Of a DNA stretch of 56,603 nucleotides, positions 31,497 to 40,073 are shown piece after piece. A model generated the notes under the pieces. The model searched no databases. It saw only the letters and a list, made by a program, of their open reading frames with translations, and was not told the origin of the DNA. Position 1 is the first letter of the stretch; each line of letters opens with the position of its first letter. A program made the position numbers and the translations under genes. Source of the DNA: Opitutia bacterium (GTDB lineage: Bacteria; Verrucomicrobiota; Verrucomicrobiia; Opitutales; Coraliomargaritaceae); the NCBI GenBank assembly GCA_002862945.1, contig PKCJ01000080.1:1-56603 (forward strand), read 5' to 3'.

Positions 31497-32643
31497 ATTT
31501 AACCAGAGCGGCAAAATGTGCTTCCGCTGCTTCTAGCGCAGTACCGATTTCATCGCCAAGCACGGTAAAGTGCCCCATCTTACGGCCAGGGAGAGCTTCG
31601 CCTTTGTCGTAAAGGTGTAATTTTACATTTGGATCAGCAAGGAGGCTAGCCCAATCGGGGTCGCCTTTATCGGCCTTGATCCAAATATCGCCAAGCAGGT
31701 TGATCATGACTGATGGATTCACTAGCTCGGTCGAACCGAAGGGCAAATCAGTTATGGCGCGGATATGCTGCTCGAATTGGCTCGTGATGCAGCCGTCCAT
31801 AGAGTAGTGCCCAGAGTTATGTGGGCGTGGTGCCATCTCGTTAATGATTAAGCTGCCATCCTCCTCGAGAAAAAGCTCGACCGCGATCAGACCTGCAACA
31901 TCGAGTAGGTCCGCTATTTCGCAGGCTAGTTGTGCACCTGTCGTCTGCGTTGCTTCGGTGACTCTAGCTGGGATGATAGAAGCGTGTAGAATGTGATGAA
32001 CGTGGATATTTTCCGCCATCGGGAAAGTAATCTTCGTGCCGTCTGCCTTGCGCGCGCAGATCACGGAGAATTCACCGATGTGGTGTATCCATTTTTCGAC
32101 GACTACCCGAGATGGATTCTCCAGAAAGTCCCATAGGTAATCGCAGTCGGCAGCCTCTTCTGGCGTGTTCAGCTTGATCTGACCCTTACCATCGTAGCCA
32201 AAGGCTGCAGTCTTGATCACGCAGGGAAAGCCGATGGCCTCGACAACTCTTTTCAAGCTCTCTGCGGAGTCCGCATATTCAAAAGGCACGCAGGGTAGTC
32301 CGCTCTGTTTGAGAAAATCCTTTTCGCGCTGGCGATGCTGGCAGATATGAAGTGGGTGGCTACCGGGAAGCACGGGCTTGATAGCGCTGAGCATGTCAAT
32401 CACCTCGGAATGGATGTTTTCAAACTCTAATGTAATCACGTCGACTCCTTCAGCGAAGCTACGCAGTGCAGCCTCGTCGGAGTAATCGGCATTGACTTCC
32501 AAGTCAGCAACCATACCAGCTGGACATGTCCCCTTGGGTTCAAAGACGTGAAATCGATAGCCAAGATTTCGCCCAGCGAGTATGAGCATGCGCCCAAGCT
32601 GCCCGCCGCCGAGGATTCCGATAGTGCTTCCGGGGGTGATCAT
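31492..32643 (-). CDS. purK: 5-(carboxyamino)imidazole ribonucleotide synthase PurK
   Basis: 383-residue ATP-grasp enzyme that carboxylates AIR with bicarbonate in purine synthesis. The N-terminal Rossmann-like motif [16 protein letters not shown], the ATP-grasp core [17 protein letters not shown] and the signature [18 protein letters not shown] are intact. It overlaps the purE stop by ATGA (32640-32643), so PurE and PurK are translationally coupled and together convert AIR to CAIR. Confidence 0.96.
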   Translation of the reverse strand: MITPGSTIGILGGGQLGRMLILAGRNLGYRFHVFEPKGTCPAGMVADLEVNADYSDEAALRSFAEGVDVITLEFENIHSEVIDMLSAIKPVLPGSHPLHICQHRQREKDFLKQSGLPCVPFEYADSAESLKRVVEAIGFPCVIKTAAFGYDGKGQIKLNTPEEAADCDYLWDFLENPSRVVVEKWIHHIGEFSVICARKADGTKITFPMAENIHVHHILHASIIPARVTEATQTTGAQLACEIADLLDVAGLIAVELFLEEDGSLIINEMAPRPHNSGHYSMDGCITSQFEQHIRAITDLPFGSTELVNPSVMINLLGDIWIKADKGDPDWASLLADPNVKLHLYDKGEALPGRKMGHFTVLGDEIGTALEAAEAHFAALVKS

Positions 32644-33146
32644 GCTTTTGGTAACTCGGTATTAAGGACAGTTTGCGTTTGATTAGCACGAAAAGCTTTG
32701 AGGCGCTCGCGTATGCCGTCGTCGGACAAAGATAGAATGGAAGCTGCGGAAAGTGCGGCATTTTTAGCTCCAGCTACGCCGATCGCGAGTGTCATCACAG
32801 GAATACCCGCTGGCATTTGTACGATCGAGAGGAGCGAATCTTGGCCACTGAGTGACTTGGATTGTATGGGCACGCCCAGTACGGGCAGATGCGTCACAGC
32901 TGCAGTCATGCCGGGGAGATGGGCAGCGCCGCCTGCGCCGGCTATGATCACTTGGATCCCGCGCTCTTCAGCCTCTTCGGCGTAGCTGTAGAGTAGTTTC
33001 GGTGTGCGGTGTGCGCTAACAATCTTTGTCTCAAGGGGGATGTCGAGCTGCCTGAGCAAAGCTGCTGCCTCGCCCATTGTGCTCCAATCCGATTGGCTTC
33101 CCATGATGATGCCGACGGTGGGCTTTGATGCAGTAATCTTTCTCAT
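32640..33146 (-). CDS. purE: N5-carboxyaminoimidazole ribonucleotide mutase PurE
   Basis: 168-residue class I PurE that converts N5-CAIR to CAIR. The family signature [14 protein letters not shown] is close to the N-terminus, with [18 protein letters not shown] (catalytic His) and [15 protein letters not shown] following. Start at 33146 ([10 protein letters not shown]) is chosen; an in-frame ATG six codons upstream (33164) is possible. It is first in the purE-purK unit. Confidence 0.95.
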   Translation of the reverse strand: MRKITASKPTVGIIMGSQSDWSTMGEAAALLRQLDIPLETKIVSAHRTPKLLYSYAEEAEERGIQVIIAGAGGAAHLPGMTAAVTHLPVLGVPIQSKSLSGQDSLLSIVQMPAGIPVMTLAIGVAGAKNAALSAASILSLSDDGIRERLKAFRANQTQTVLNTELPKA

Positions 33147-33294
33147 TTTAGCAGAGAAACGCATTCCTCAGTGAAATTCAACATTTGTTCACTCCGACTA
33201 ACATGCCTGCACTTGAAGTCCTTCTAATATGCGGGGTTTTATGCATTGGTAGGCAAGCATTCTGTGTAGACATGGGACTCAAACCCTATCCTAT

Positions 33295-34563
33295 TTAATC
33301 TCTTCTCCGACCCCAGTAGCCGTTGCCTCGGAATTGGGAGTTTTCGAGTTTCTCACGCTGCTCGGTAGAGAGTCCAGACTTGTCTAAATAGTTCTTAAAA
33401 GTTTCGGTATCTTGTTCCCTCCATGTACTAGCGACGCGCTCCATCATCCAAGTACGGCGTCGATCGTCTTCGATTGAAGACGCCCAACTCATCGCGGTCT
33501 CGGGGTCCTCCTCAACGGCGCGAAAGGTGTAGGTAATGACAGCTCGATCAAGCCCGGGACTGGCGGGCAAGCTGTTCAGCCAGTCGGCAGAGGCGGCGAG
33601 GTCATAACGCGTCCACTCGCGGATGATCGATGAGCTTGCGCGGGCGATTGTGGGGTCGTCCACGTCGAGATTGCTCAGCCAAGCGGCAGCTGCGACTGGA
33701 TCGCTTTCGGCCCATTCGCTGACGAGCGCAGATTTTATACTAGGATCCGCGTCTTCGCCTAGTGTAGCGACGTAGGCGGCGGCAGCTTTTGGGTCGAACT
33801 CTGCCCACTCATCGACCAGCTCGCGGCGGAGTGATCTTTGCATTTCTGGGTCAGCCAGAAGATCGACTGCAAGTTTGGCTGATTGTAAACCTCCCGATTC
33901 TATTTGCACTTTGATCACCTGGTCGAGCAGTAGGTTTTTAAGTCTATTATTATCATTAATGGCGAGTGCTTGTTGGAAGGCAGCGGCTGGATTTTTTGCA
34001 GCGTAGCCACGGTAAATGGCCATAAGCTGTGAGTTGCGAGCGCGACTCGGTTCATCGACGAGGGCATTATTTGCCCAAGCAATTGCTGCGGCCGGATCTT
34101 TAAGCCCCCATACTTCAAGCACGGCCACGCGAGCGCGCTGACTGTCGCGGAGGGATTTCATCTGTGAGGCTAGCTCAAGAGCGGCGATTGGCTCCGTTTC
34201 AGCGAGTTGCCTTAGCAAGTCTCGGATCAAGCGCGAGCGGTTAGGGTCGGAAGCGGGCAAGTCGAAGGCTTGAACCAGCTGCTCGCGAGTGGCCACGCTG
34301 GAGAGCGCAGGGATCTCAAGGAAAGCGTCTTCAAGCAGCGAAACATCGCCGCTGAGGTAGGCTGTGAGTGCATTCCTTTTATGAGTAGTTACTTCTTCAA
34401 CCGCTGTAGCAAGAGTAAGTTTTGGAATTTTTGAATCTGACGGCACTTTAACTGCTTGATCAGTATCTTGTGGGGCGTTTTCTACGTGAGAACCGATGTA
34501 GTAGGCTGCTGCAAGGCTAATTGACCATACGGCAAAATAGAGAATTAGGGTAGGTGATTTCAT
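33295..34563 (-). CDS. Secreted or anchored repeat protein with W-A-x-x-DP-x-AA repeats
   Basis: 422-residue protein. An N-terminal hydrophobic helix (SPTLILYFAVWSISLAAAYYIGS) is a membrane anchor or uncleaved signal. From about residue 100 it contains at least six degenerate helical repeats of about 32-38 residues with the core W-x-x-x-DP-x-AA-x-x-W (VWGLKDPAAAIAWA, EWAEFDPKAAAAYV, EWAESDPVAAAAWL). Such repeats are common in Verrucomicrobiota and Planctomycetota proteins of unknown function. The C-terminus is basic and Gly/Arg rich. The ATG at 34563 fits the signal helix better than one 72 bases upstream. Confidence 0.7.
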   Translation of the reverse strand: MKSPTLILYFAVWSISLAAAYYIGSHVENAPQDTDQAVKVPSDSKIPKLTLATAVEEVTTHKRNALTAYLSGDVSLLEDAFLEIPALSSVATREQLVQAFDLPASDPNRSRLIRDLLRQLAETEPIAALELASQMKSLRDSQRARVAVLEVWGLKDPAAAIAWANNALVDEPSRARNSQLMAIYRGYAAKNPAAAFQQALAINDNNRLKNLLLDQVIKVQIESGGLQSAKLAVDLLADPEMQRSLRRELVDEWAEFDPKAAAAYVATLGEDADPSIKSALVSEWAESDPVAAAAWLSNLDVDDPTIARASSSIIREWTRYDLAASADWLNSLPASPGLDRAVITYTFRAVEEDPETAMSWASSIEDDRRRTWMMERVASTWREQDTETFKNYLDKSGLSTEQREKLENSQFRGNGYWGRRRD

Positions 34564-34822
34564 GGTGGTAATCTTTTGATAAGGTAACTCTCTTAAATCG
34601 CAAGCTATCTGCAATGGTTTCAGTTTCGAGCACATTTAAATTCACATCTAATCAATTTCGTATCAAAGGGGTAAAATTAGCCCACGCGCCTCACTCGCTT
34701 ATAGTCGACTAAAGCACTGCAATCTTGGTTTTTTGGATAGAATTTCTGGCGAGCTAGAGTTGCTCGTCATAGTCAAAGACTACGAAAAAACGTTCTAGCC
34801 TCGGTCATGTAATTTATTCACT
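34564..34822. other. Divergent intergenic region without gene
   Basis: Between the repeat-protein gene on the minus strand and the aldolase remnant on the plus strand I see no coding sequence or RNA gene. It presumably holds the promoter of the repeat-protein gene; no clear -35/-10 pair stands out. Confidence 0.4.
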
Positions 34823-35077
34823 TTGGGTGTAGTAACGTTTGGGACGATCGCCGCTGCCCTGCTTAACTTTCTGCATATGCACTTCGAATTTTTCTACACT
34901 ATAGATCAGATTAAGTTTACTTTGGCCCGTATCTATAGTCTGGGCATGACCACGATTTTTGACGGTAATATTTCCGTATGGGTCTCACCCTGTCATGTGA
35001 ATAAGGGTAAGCTTAAGTGTGGTGATATTACAAAGGTTGCGTTCAGCGGCGAAGTCGCCATTGAACGCCTTAGATAG
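34823..35077 (+). pseudogene. Truncated class II aldolase/adducin family gene
   Basis: An 84-codon open frame. From about 34907 the translation (DQIKFTLARIYSLGMTTIFDGNISV, then WVSPCHVNKGKLKCGDITKV) lines up with the N-terminal part of class II aldolases (pattern RIY-GMTT-SGGNLS, then DIWI-PA-VDKG-L--EDIV). The family usually has about eight more residues between the NLS and WI segments, and SGG is changed to FDG. The frame stops after about 55 aldolase-like residues, whereas the family needs over 200. The first 28 codons show no aldolase similarity. It is a decayed fragment just before the metallo-beta-lactamase gene. Confidence 0.6.
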
Positions 35078-35086
35078 AGGTATAAA

Positions 35087-35911
35087 ATGCCAGTTTCGAT
35101 TGTAGATGAATATCAAGACGTGTTGCAAAAAGCAGCTGTTGGATTACGCCTAGGCCATGCCTCTCTTGCACACCAGTCAGGCTTGAGTTTGAAGGAAGTG
35201 CGTGCCTTGCTTGATGGCAACTTTAGTGAAACCCACGCCCGCAAGCTTGCGCCTATACTTGGGTTGGATGCTGATAAACTCGTCGCTCTTGCTGGGTGCG
35301 CCTGGTGCCCCGATGAAGTTTTTTTACCAGGACTCCATCAGTGCAATATGCCTTTTCCTGAGGCAAGCTACCCTGGAGCCAGTGTAAATAGCTACCTAAT
35401 CTATAATATTAGCACGAAGGAGGCTATCGTTTTTGATACTGGCACCTCCGCAGAACCCATCTTAGAGTGTATCCAAGCTCTAGACCTTTCTCTTAAAGCA
35501 GTCTTTCTAACGCATACCCACCGTGATCACGTAGGCGGCTTCGAAAAATTAGTCACCGTTACGCAGACTGCCCAAACTTTCGCCCCCGCTGAAGAGCCAC
35601 ACGCAGGCGCCAGATCTCTCCCACCTGGTTCGAAGATGCAATTATGTGGTTTTGGTATCTACGCCGTAAAGACGAGCGGCCACACTAAAGGCGCGCTCAG
35701 TTATATAGTGCACGGACTCGATCTCCCTGTTGTTCTCGTCGGTGACGCACTCTTTTCGCTTTCCATAGGAGGCGCCAAGTGTGCCTACCAGCTCGCGCTA
35801 AAAAATAACCGTGAGCAGTTGTTAAGCCTCCCATCTGAGACGATTCTTTGCCCTGGTCATGGCCCCATGACCAGCGTAATTGAAGAGCGTGCTCATAATC
35901 CGTTTTTTTAA
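35087..35911 (+). CDS. HTH (XRE-like) plus metallo-beta-lactamase fold fusion protein
   Basis: 274 residues. Residues about 18-70 look like a lambda-repressor-type helix-turn-helix (RLGHASLAHQSGLSLKEVRALL, HARKLAPILGLDADKL); residues about 95-270 are a metallo-beta-lactamase fold with the metal motif LTHTHRDHVGG (His143-His148), later histidines in TSGHTKGALSY and PGHGPM, and Asp in VGDALF. That fold suggests a glyoxalase II or sulfur dioxygenase type hydrolase. No signal peptide. It is one of the few genes here with a good Shine-Dalgarno (AGAGG) before its ATG. Confidence 0.75.
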   Translation: MPVSIVDEYQDVLQKAAVGLRLGHASLAHQSGLSLKEVRALLDGNFSETHARKLAPILGLDADKLVALAGCAWCPDEVFLPGLHQCNMPFPEASYPGASVNSYLIYNISTKEAIVFDTGTSAEPILECIQALDLSLKAVFLTHTHRDHVGGFEKLVTVTQTAQTFAPAEEPHAGARSLPPGSKMQLCGFGIYAVKTSGHTKGALSYIVHGLDLPVVLVGDALFSLSIGGAKCAYQLALKNNREQLLSLPSETILCPGHGPMTSVIEERAHNPFF

Positions 35912-35937
35912 TAGGTTTAGGCGATTCGTTGGGGCAC

Positions 35938-35964
35938 AAAAAAAGCCCACGTATGTTAGGGCTT
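35938..35964 (-). terminator. Terminator of tRNA-Lys
   Basis: On the minus strand AAGCCC (from 35964) pairs with GGGCTT (to 35943) across a 10-base loop and is followed by a run of T. It lies 14 bases after the tRNA CCA end. It may act in the opposite direction for the metallo-beta-lactamase gene as well. Confidence 0.75.
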
Positions 35965-35978
35965 GGGAGTGCTTACGA

Positions 35979-36054
35979 TGGTAGGCTGTCGGGGACTTGA
36001 ACCCCGAACCAATTGATTAAAAGTCAACTGCTCTACCGATTGAGCTAACAACCC
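35979..36054 (-). tRNA. tRNA-Lys (anticodon UUU)
   Basis: A full cloverleaf can be drawn on the minus strand: acceptor GGGTTGT/ACAGCCT with two G-U pairs, D-arm GCTC-AATCGGTA-GAGC, anticodon arm GTTGA-CTTTTAA-TCAAT with anticodon TTT, T-arm CGGGG-TTCAAGT-CCCCG, discriminator A and an encoded CCA. It reads AAA/AAG lysine codons. It has its own promoter and terminator. Confidence 0.96.
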
Positions 36055-36071
36055 CTACATCGAAGCGCGGC

Positions 36072-36100
36072 ATACAAGGAAGCTCCCGCTGGATTGTCAA
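36072..36100 (-). promoter_or_regulatory. Sigma-70 promoter for tRNA-Lys
   Basis: On the minus strand a perfect -35 box TTGACA (36100-36095) is followed after 17 bases by a weak -10 TTGTAT (36077-36072), placing the start about 10 bases before the mature tRNA. Confidence 0.5.
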
Positions 36101-36187
36101 GAATAGGAAAAGTAATTTTCCACAATTTTGAACAATTCATCATGGAACAAATCTAAGTATTAAACGATATTAGGTAAGAATACTTTT

Positions 36188-36790
36188 ATGACTGTCGAGA
36201 CTGATACTATCCACGCTGATGAACTTATGATTGAGCGCGTTAAGGCAGGCGACATGATTGCCTACAACGTGATGGTAAGCCGCCATTACGATCGAATCTT
36301 TGCAAGGGTCTCTCAACTACTTAATAATAAACAAGATGCTGAAGAAGTCACGCAGGACGCTTTCATCCGTGCTCAAAGGGGCCTTGAGAATTTCCGGGGC
36401 GATGCTTCCTTTTACACTTGGCTTTACCAGATCGCGACCAATCTGGCACACAACCGCTATTGGTATTGGTTTCGCCGCAAGCGAGACCAATCAATTTCCC
36501 TCGACCAACCGCTGAGCGAAGATGGCAGTCTGACCCTCGAAAATGTGATGCCCTGCGCTGGCGAAAACCCTGTCGAGGCGGTCGTGACCCAAGAGTTTGT
36601 TGACCGCGTCTCTGATTGTATGCAGGGTCTAAACGATAAGCACAAAGAAGTTTTGATCTTACGCAATTTAAAGAACCTGACCTACGACGAGATTGCACAG
36701 AAATTGGAAATCAGCGTGGGTACAGTAAAGAGCCGAATTGCCCGTGCGCGGGAAAGCCTGCGCACTCTCATGGGCGAAGATTTCGTATGA
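36188..36790 (+). CDS. ECF-family RNA polymerase sigma factor (RpoE-like)
   Basis: 200-residue sigma-70 of the extracytoplasmic function type. Region 2 is DRIFARVSQLLNNKQDAEEVTQDAFIRAQRGLENFRGDASFYTWLYQIATNLA; region 4 is LILRNLKNLTYDEIAQKLEISVGTVKSRIARARESLR. It overlaps the downstream anti-sigma-like gene by four bases (ATGA), typical for a sigma/anti-sigma pair. A response to envelope stress is likely, but the signal is unknown. It begins divergently from tRNA-Lys. Confidence 0.93.
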   Translation: MTVETDTIHADELMIERVKAGDMIAYNVMVSRHYDRIFARVSQLLNNKQDAEEVTQDAFIRAQRGLENFRGDASFYTWLYQIATNLAHNRYWYWFRRKRDQSISLDQPLSEDGSLTLENVMPCAGENPVEAVVTQEFVDRVSDCMQGLNDKHKEVLILRNLKNLTYDEIAQKLEISVGTVKSRIARARESLRTLMGEDFV

Positions 36791-37602
36791 ACGAAGAGGA
36801 CTTTTCAGAGCTCGTAAATCTTTATTTGGATAAGGAAATTACAGAGCGTGGCCTCGCGCAACTGAAATGCGAGTTGGCTGCAAACGTTGAGCGCAAGGAC
36901 GAGTTTGCTGAGCACTGCCGTATGCACCAAGCCATGCTCCTAGCACTCAATCCACAGCCGGCGAGGCGCCGTTTTAAATTTTGGCGTAGCGGCTCTAACA
37001 GTTCTTTTCGTAGTTCGCGCTCTAGAGAACAAGGCCTGCGCACTTTTTCCAATATGAGCCCTCAAGTGGAGTCCTTCTCGACCCGTGAAACAAACAGCAA
37101 TCACTCCGCGCACGATGTGACCACTTTTCCACGCTGGATCATGGGCACAGCTTTCGCAGCCAGTCTTGCGCTCGGTTTCGCTCTGCTTATGCCGATTTTC
37201 CTCGACACCTCAGCAGAGTCTTCGCAAATTGCTTTAGATGATATGCAGGCAGAAGCGTTGGTTCAAGCTGATCTGCTCGACCTTATCGGTCAACGGGAAC
37301 TCCGACGCTTCACCAATCTGCAATCCCAGCGCGAGGCCAATCAGCAAGCAAGTTTAGCTGCCCAGCTCAGGTTAATGGGGCTGAGTCCAGAACTCACTCC
37401 TAATGAAAATCAACTTCGATCTATCAGCATGGCCGCCTCTCAGCGTCCTAAGGTATTTCGCGAACATGCAGAGCTACTGGCAGAAATTCAGAAGATTTCG
37501 GCTATGCCTCCACCTCAGATTTTGCGAGTCGAGTCGATGCAGTCCGAACCAACCGCTCCTTGGTCAGGAGGGTTCAAATCTTCACTCGCGAGTTTTAAGT
37601 AG
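36787..37602 (+). CDS. Putative anti-sigma factor (single-pass membrane protein)
   Basis: 271 residues, coupled to the ECF sigma gene by ATGA overlap. The N-terminal cytoplasmic part (EEDFSELVNLYLDKEITERGLAQL, then FAEHCRMHQAML) resembles the anti-sigma zinc-finger-like (zf-HC2) helical domain. One membrane helix lies near residues 117-140 (WIMGTAFAASLALGFALLMPIFL), followed by a C-terminal periplasmic, helical, Gln/Leu-rich region that may sense the signal. Assignment rests mainly on context and topology. A terminator follows. Confidence 0.65.
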   Translation: MNEEDFSELVNLYLDKEITERGLAQLKCELAANVERKDEFAEHCRMHQAMLLALNPQPARRRFKFWRSGSNSSFRSSRSREQGLRTFSNMSPQVESFSTRETNSNHSAHDVTTFPRWIMGTAFAASLALGFALLMPIFLDTSAESSQIALDDMQAEALVQADLLDLIGQRELRRFTNLQSQREANQQASLAAQLRLMGLSPELTPNENQLRSISMAASQRPKVFREHAELLAEIQKISAMPPPQILRVESMQSEPTAPWSGGFKSSLASFK

Positions 37603-37609
37603 TATTGGA

Positions 37610-37636
37610 GTCCTGCCTTTGGGCGGACACGTTTTT
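37610..37636 (+). terminator. Intrinsic terminator after the sigma/anti-sigma pair
   Basis: GTCC-(T)-GCC pairs with GGC-GGAC around TTTG, with one bulged base, and is followed after ACG by TTTTT. It separates the sigma operon from argG. Confidence 0.55.
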
Positions 37637-37739
37637 ATGGCCACCAAAGGCTAGACTACATCTCTCTATTGTAGCTTTCCGCTTGCATCTGCGCTAAGGA
37701 GAGGCACTTCTCGTAATTTGTATTTTAACTTATTTTTCT

Positions 37740-38993
37740 ATGAAAATCGTACTCGCATACTCTGGTGGTCTCGATACCTCCGTCCTCGTTAGCTGGCTCA
37801 AGAAGCATTATAATGCTGAAATTATCACTTTCGCAGCCGACGTCGGCCAAGAAGAAGAACTCGACGGCCTCGAAGAAAAAGCCAAAGCAACTGGTGCCTC
37901 CGTGCACTACACCGTCGATCTAGTCGAAGAGTTTGCCCGTGACTTTATTTATCCAATGATGCGTGCCAATGCCATCTATGAAGGTCAGTATATGCTTGGC
38001 ACATCGATCGCTCGTCCGCTCATAGCCAAAGCCCACGTTGAAATCGCCGAGCGCGAAGGAGCCGACGCAGTCTCTCACGGTGCAACAGGTAAGGGAAATG
38101 ACCAGGTTCGCTTCGAACTAGGCTATGCGGCACTCGCCCCGAAGCTTGAGATTATTTCACCATGGCGCATGGAGGCATTCCGTAAGGCATTTCCTGGGCG
38201 CACCGAGATGATCAACTACTGTCGTGAGCACAATATCGACGTCGAAGCGAGCGCATCAAAACCTTACTCAATGGATCGCAACCTGCTCCATATCTCCTAT
38301 GAAGCGGGCATCCTCGAAGACCCCTGGTTTGACCCTACAACGGATGACAATAAGGGCATGTATAAGCTAACGACCTCGCCCAAAGATGCGCCTGACGACG
38401 CTGAATATGTTGAACTCGATTTTGAGTGCGGAGACTGCGTTGCAATAGACGGTGTAGCCATGAATCCTTCTCAAGTCATGAAGCACCTTAACAAACTGGC
38501 GGGTAAGCACGGTGTTGGTCGTGTTGATATTGTCGAAAACCGCTTTGTCGGAATGAAGAGCCGCGGTGTTTATGAAACTCCAGGTGGCACTGTTCTACTC
38601 CAAGGGCATCGTAATATGGAGTCGCTCACAATGGATCGCGAATTGGTGCACCTACGCGATAGTTTGATCCCTCGCTATGCAGAGCTGGTCTATAACGGTT
38701 TCTGGTATGCTCCTGAGCGAGAAGCCCTCCAAGCTCTCATCGACGATTCGCAAAAGACTGTCACTGGCACGGTTCGCCTTAAACTCTACAAGGGCAACAT
38801 TACTACCGTGGGTCGCAAGTCGCCGCTCTCACTTTACGATGAAGACATCGCGTCAATGGAAGGTGTCCATAGCGACTACAATCCCGATGATGCGAGCGGC
38901 TTTATCCGCTTGAATGCGCTTCGCCTCCGTCGCCGTGCGCTCGCTCAGGGTGGTCCCGAAATTGCTTCCGTGAGTAAGTTGTCTAAGGAGTAA
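37740..38993 (+). CDS. argG: Argininosuccinate synthase
   Basis: 417-residue ATP-dependent enzyme joining citrulline and aspartate in arginine synthesis. The N-terminal PP-loop pyrophosphatase motif [15 protein letters not shown] is intact, as are [34 protein letters not shown] and the C-terminal [16 protein letters not shown] segment (central). The start at 37740 is canonical (KIVLAYSGG). No other arg genes are adjacent. It has an AT-rich leader with no Shine-Dalgarno. Confidence 0.96.
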   Translation: MKIVLAYSGGLDTSVLVSWLKKHYNAEIITFAADVGQEEELDGLEEKAKATGASVHYTVDLVEEFARDFIYPMMRANAIYEGQYMLGTSIARPLIAKAHVEIAEREGADAVSHGATGKGNDQVRFELGYAALAPKLEIISPWRMEAFRKAFPGRTEMINYCREHNIDVEASASKPYSMDRNLLHISYEAGILEDPWFDPTTDDNKGMYKLTTSPKDAPDDAEYVELDFECGDCVAIDGVAMNPSQVMKHLNKLAGKHGVGRVDIVENRFVGMKSRGVYETPGGTVLLQGHRNMESLTMDRELVHLRDSLIPRYAELVYNGFWYAPEREALQALIDDSQKTVTGTVRLKLYKGNITTVGRKSPLSLYDEDIASMEGVHSDYNPDDASGFIRLNALRLRRRALAQGGPEIASVSKLSKE

Positions 38994-39084
38994 TATAGAC
39001 TATAATTTTAGGGCTGACGTTTGCCTGTTGCTGAGCTAACGACAAGTTCAGCTATTGTTAAGCGAAGACCCTATATTTCTTGCC

Positions 39085-39834
39085 ATGACCCCAGCCCAAA
39101 TTCTACTCGGCGTCAACGTCGATCACATCGCGACTGTACGCCAGGCGCGTTATCGTCAACACGCGCTCGATCACGGCGACGAGGTCGAGCCCGACTGCGT
39201 CGCCTTCGCGCTTGCGAGTGAGGCTGCGGGTGCCGATGGCATCACCATGCACTTGCGCGAAGACCGCCGCCATGTGCAAGACTCTGATATCCAGCGTGCG
39301 CGCACACAGATTGGCACTCGCCTGAATCTAGAAATGGCCTGTACGCAAGAGATGATCGATTACGCTCTCGAACTTAAACCGGACTCTGTCTGCCTAGTTC
39401 CTGAGAGCCGTGAAGAGATCACGACGGAAGGCGGCCTCGATATAGTCGGTCAGAAGTCTCGCGTGGGTGAAGTTGTCGCCGCGATGAGCGAGGCAGGCAT
39501 CGTGACGAGTCTCTTTATTGATCCCGACCCTATGCAGATCGAAATGTCGGCTGAGTTGGGCAGCCCATGGATCGAACTCCACACGGGTGCTTACGCCAAC
39601 GCCTACTATCACGCAGGTCGCAATCGAGAATTCGATCTGCTGCGCCGGGGTGCCGAATTGGGGCATAATCTCGGCCTCATTATTAATGCGGGACATGGTA
39701 TTAACTACGCCAACATTGCCGAAGTTGTCACGCTGCCGCATTTGCATGAGCTTAACATCGGGCACTCCATCATCAGCCGTGCGCTCTTTGTAGGGGTCGA
39801 TCAAGCCGTGCGTGAGATGAGGGCATTTCTGTAA
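39085..39834 (+). CDS. pdxJ: Pyridoxine 5'-phosphate synthase
   Basis: 249-residue TIM-barrel enzyme condensing 1-deoxy-D-xylulose 5-phosphate with aminoacetone-3-phosphate to pyridoxine phosphate. Family motifs: LLGVNVDHIATVRQAR (N-terminal), GADGITMHLREDRRH, LNLEMACTQEM, LVPESREEITTEGGLD, and INAGHGINYAN-LNIGHSIISRAL. The ATG at 39085 gives the usual N-terminus. Its substrate is made by Dxs, whose gene is at 48.9-50.8 kb. The 239 bases after it hold no recognisable feature. Confidence 0.95.
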   Translation: MTPAQILLGVNVDHIATVRQARYRQHALDHGDEVEPDCVAFALASEAAGADGITMHLREDRRHVQDSDIQRARTQIGTRLNLEMACTQEMIDYALELKPDSVCLVPESREEITTEGGLDIVGQKSRVGEVVAAMSEAGIVTSLFIDPDPMQIEMSAELGSPWIELHTGAYANAYYHAGRNREFDLLRRGAELGHNLGLIINAGHGINYANIAEVVTLPHLHELNIGHSIISRALFVGVDQAVREMRAFL

Positions 39835-40073
39835 TTAATCATAAAGTAGTTTGATCGAGAGTCTCACCGTGCTTGAGCTCGTCTCTTGGCAGTCTTAGGC
39901 TCGAAGTTTGAATCGGTTTAGCGTTAGTGCCCCAGGCCAATAGGCTTTGGTCTAGTATGAATACGGCGAAAAGCGCGTGTCGTCTGTCGAAATTAATACG
40001 TGTAATCTCTGAAATATTAACTATTTTGTGTTAGCAAATTTAGGGATCATTCAAATCTTGTAGCCAGTATTTC

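Noticed and set aside
39835..40073. Possible gene or RNA between pdxJ and nnr.
   Set aside because: Both strands were read; no convincing frame, stem or promoter pair was found.
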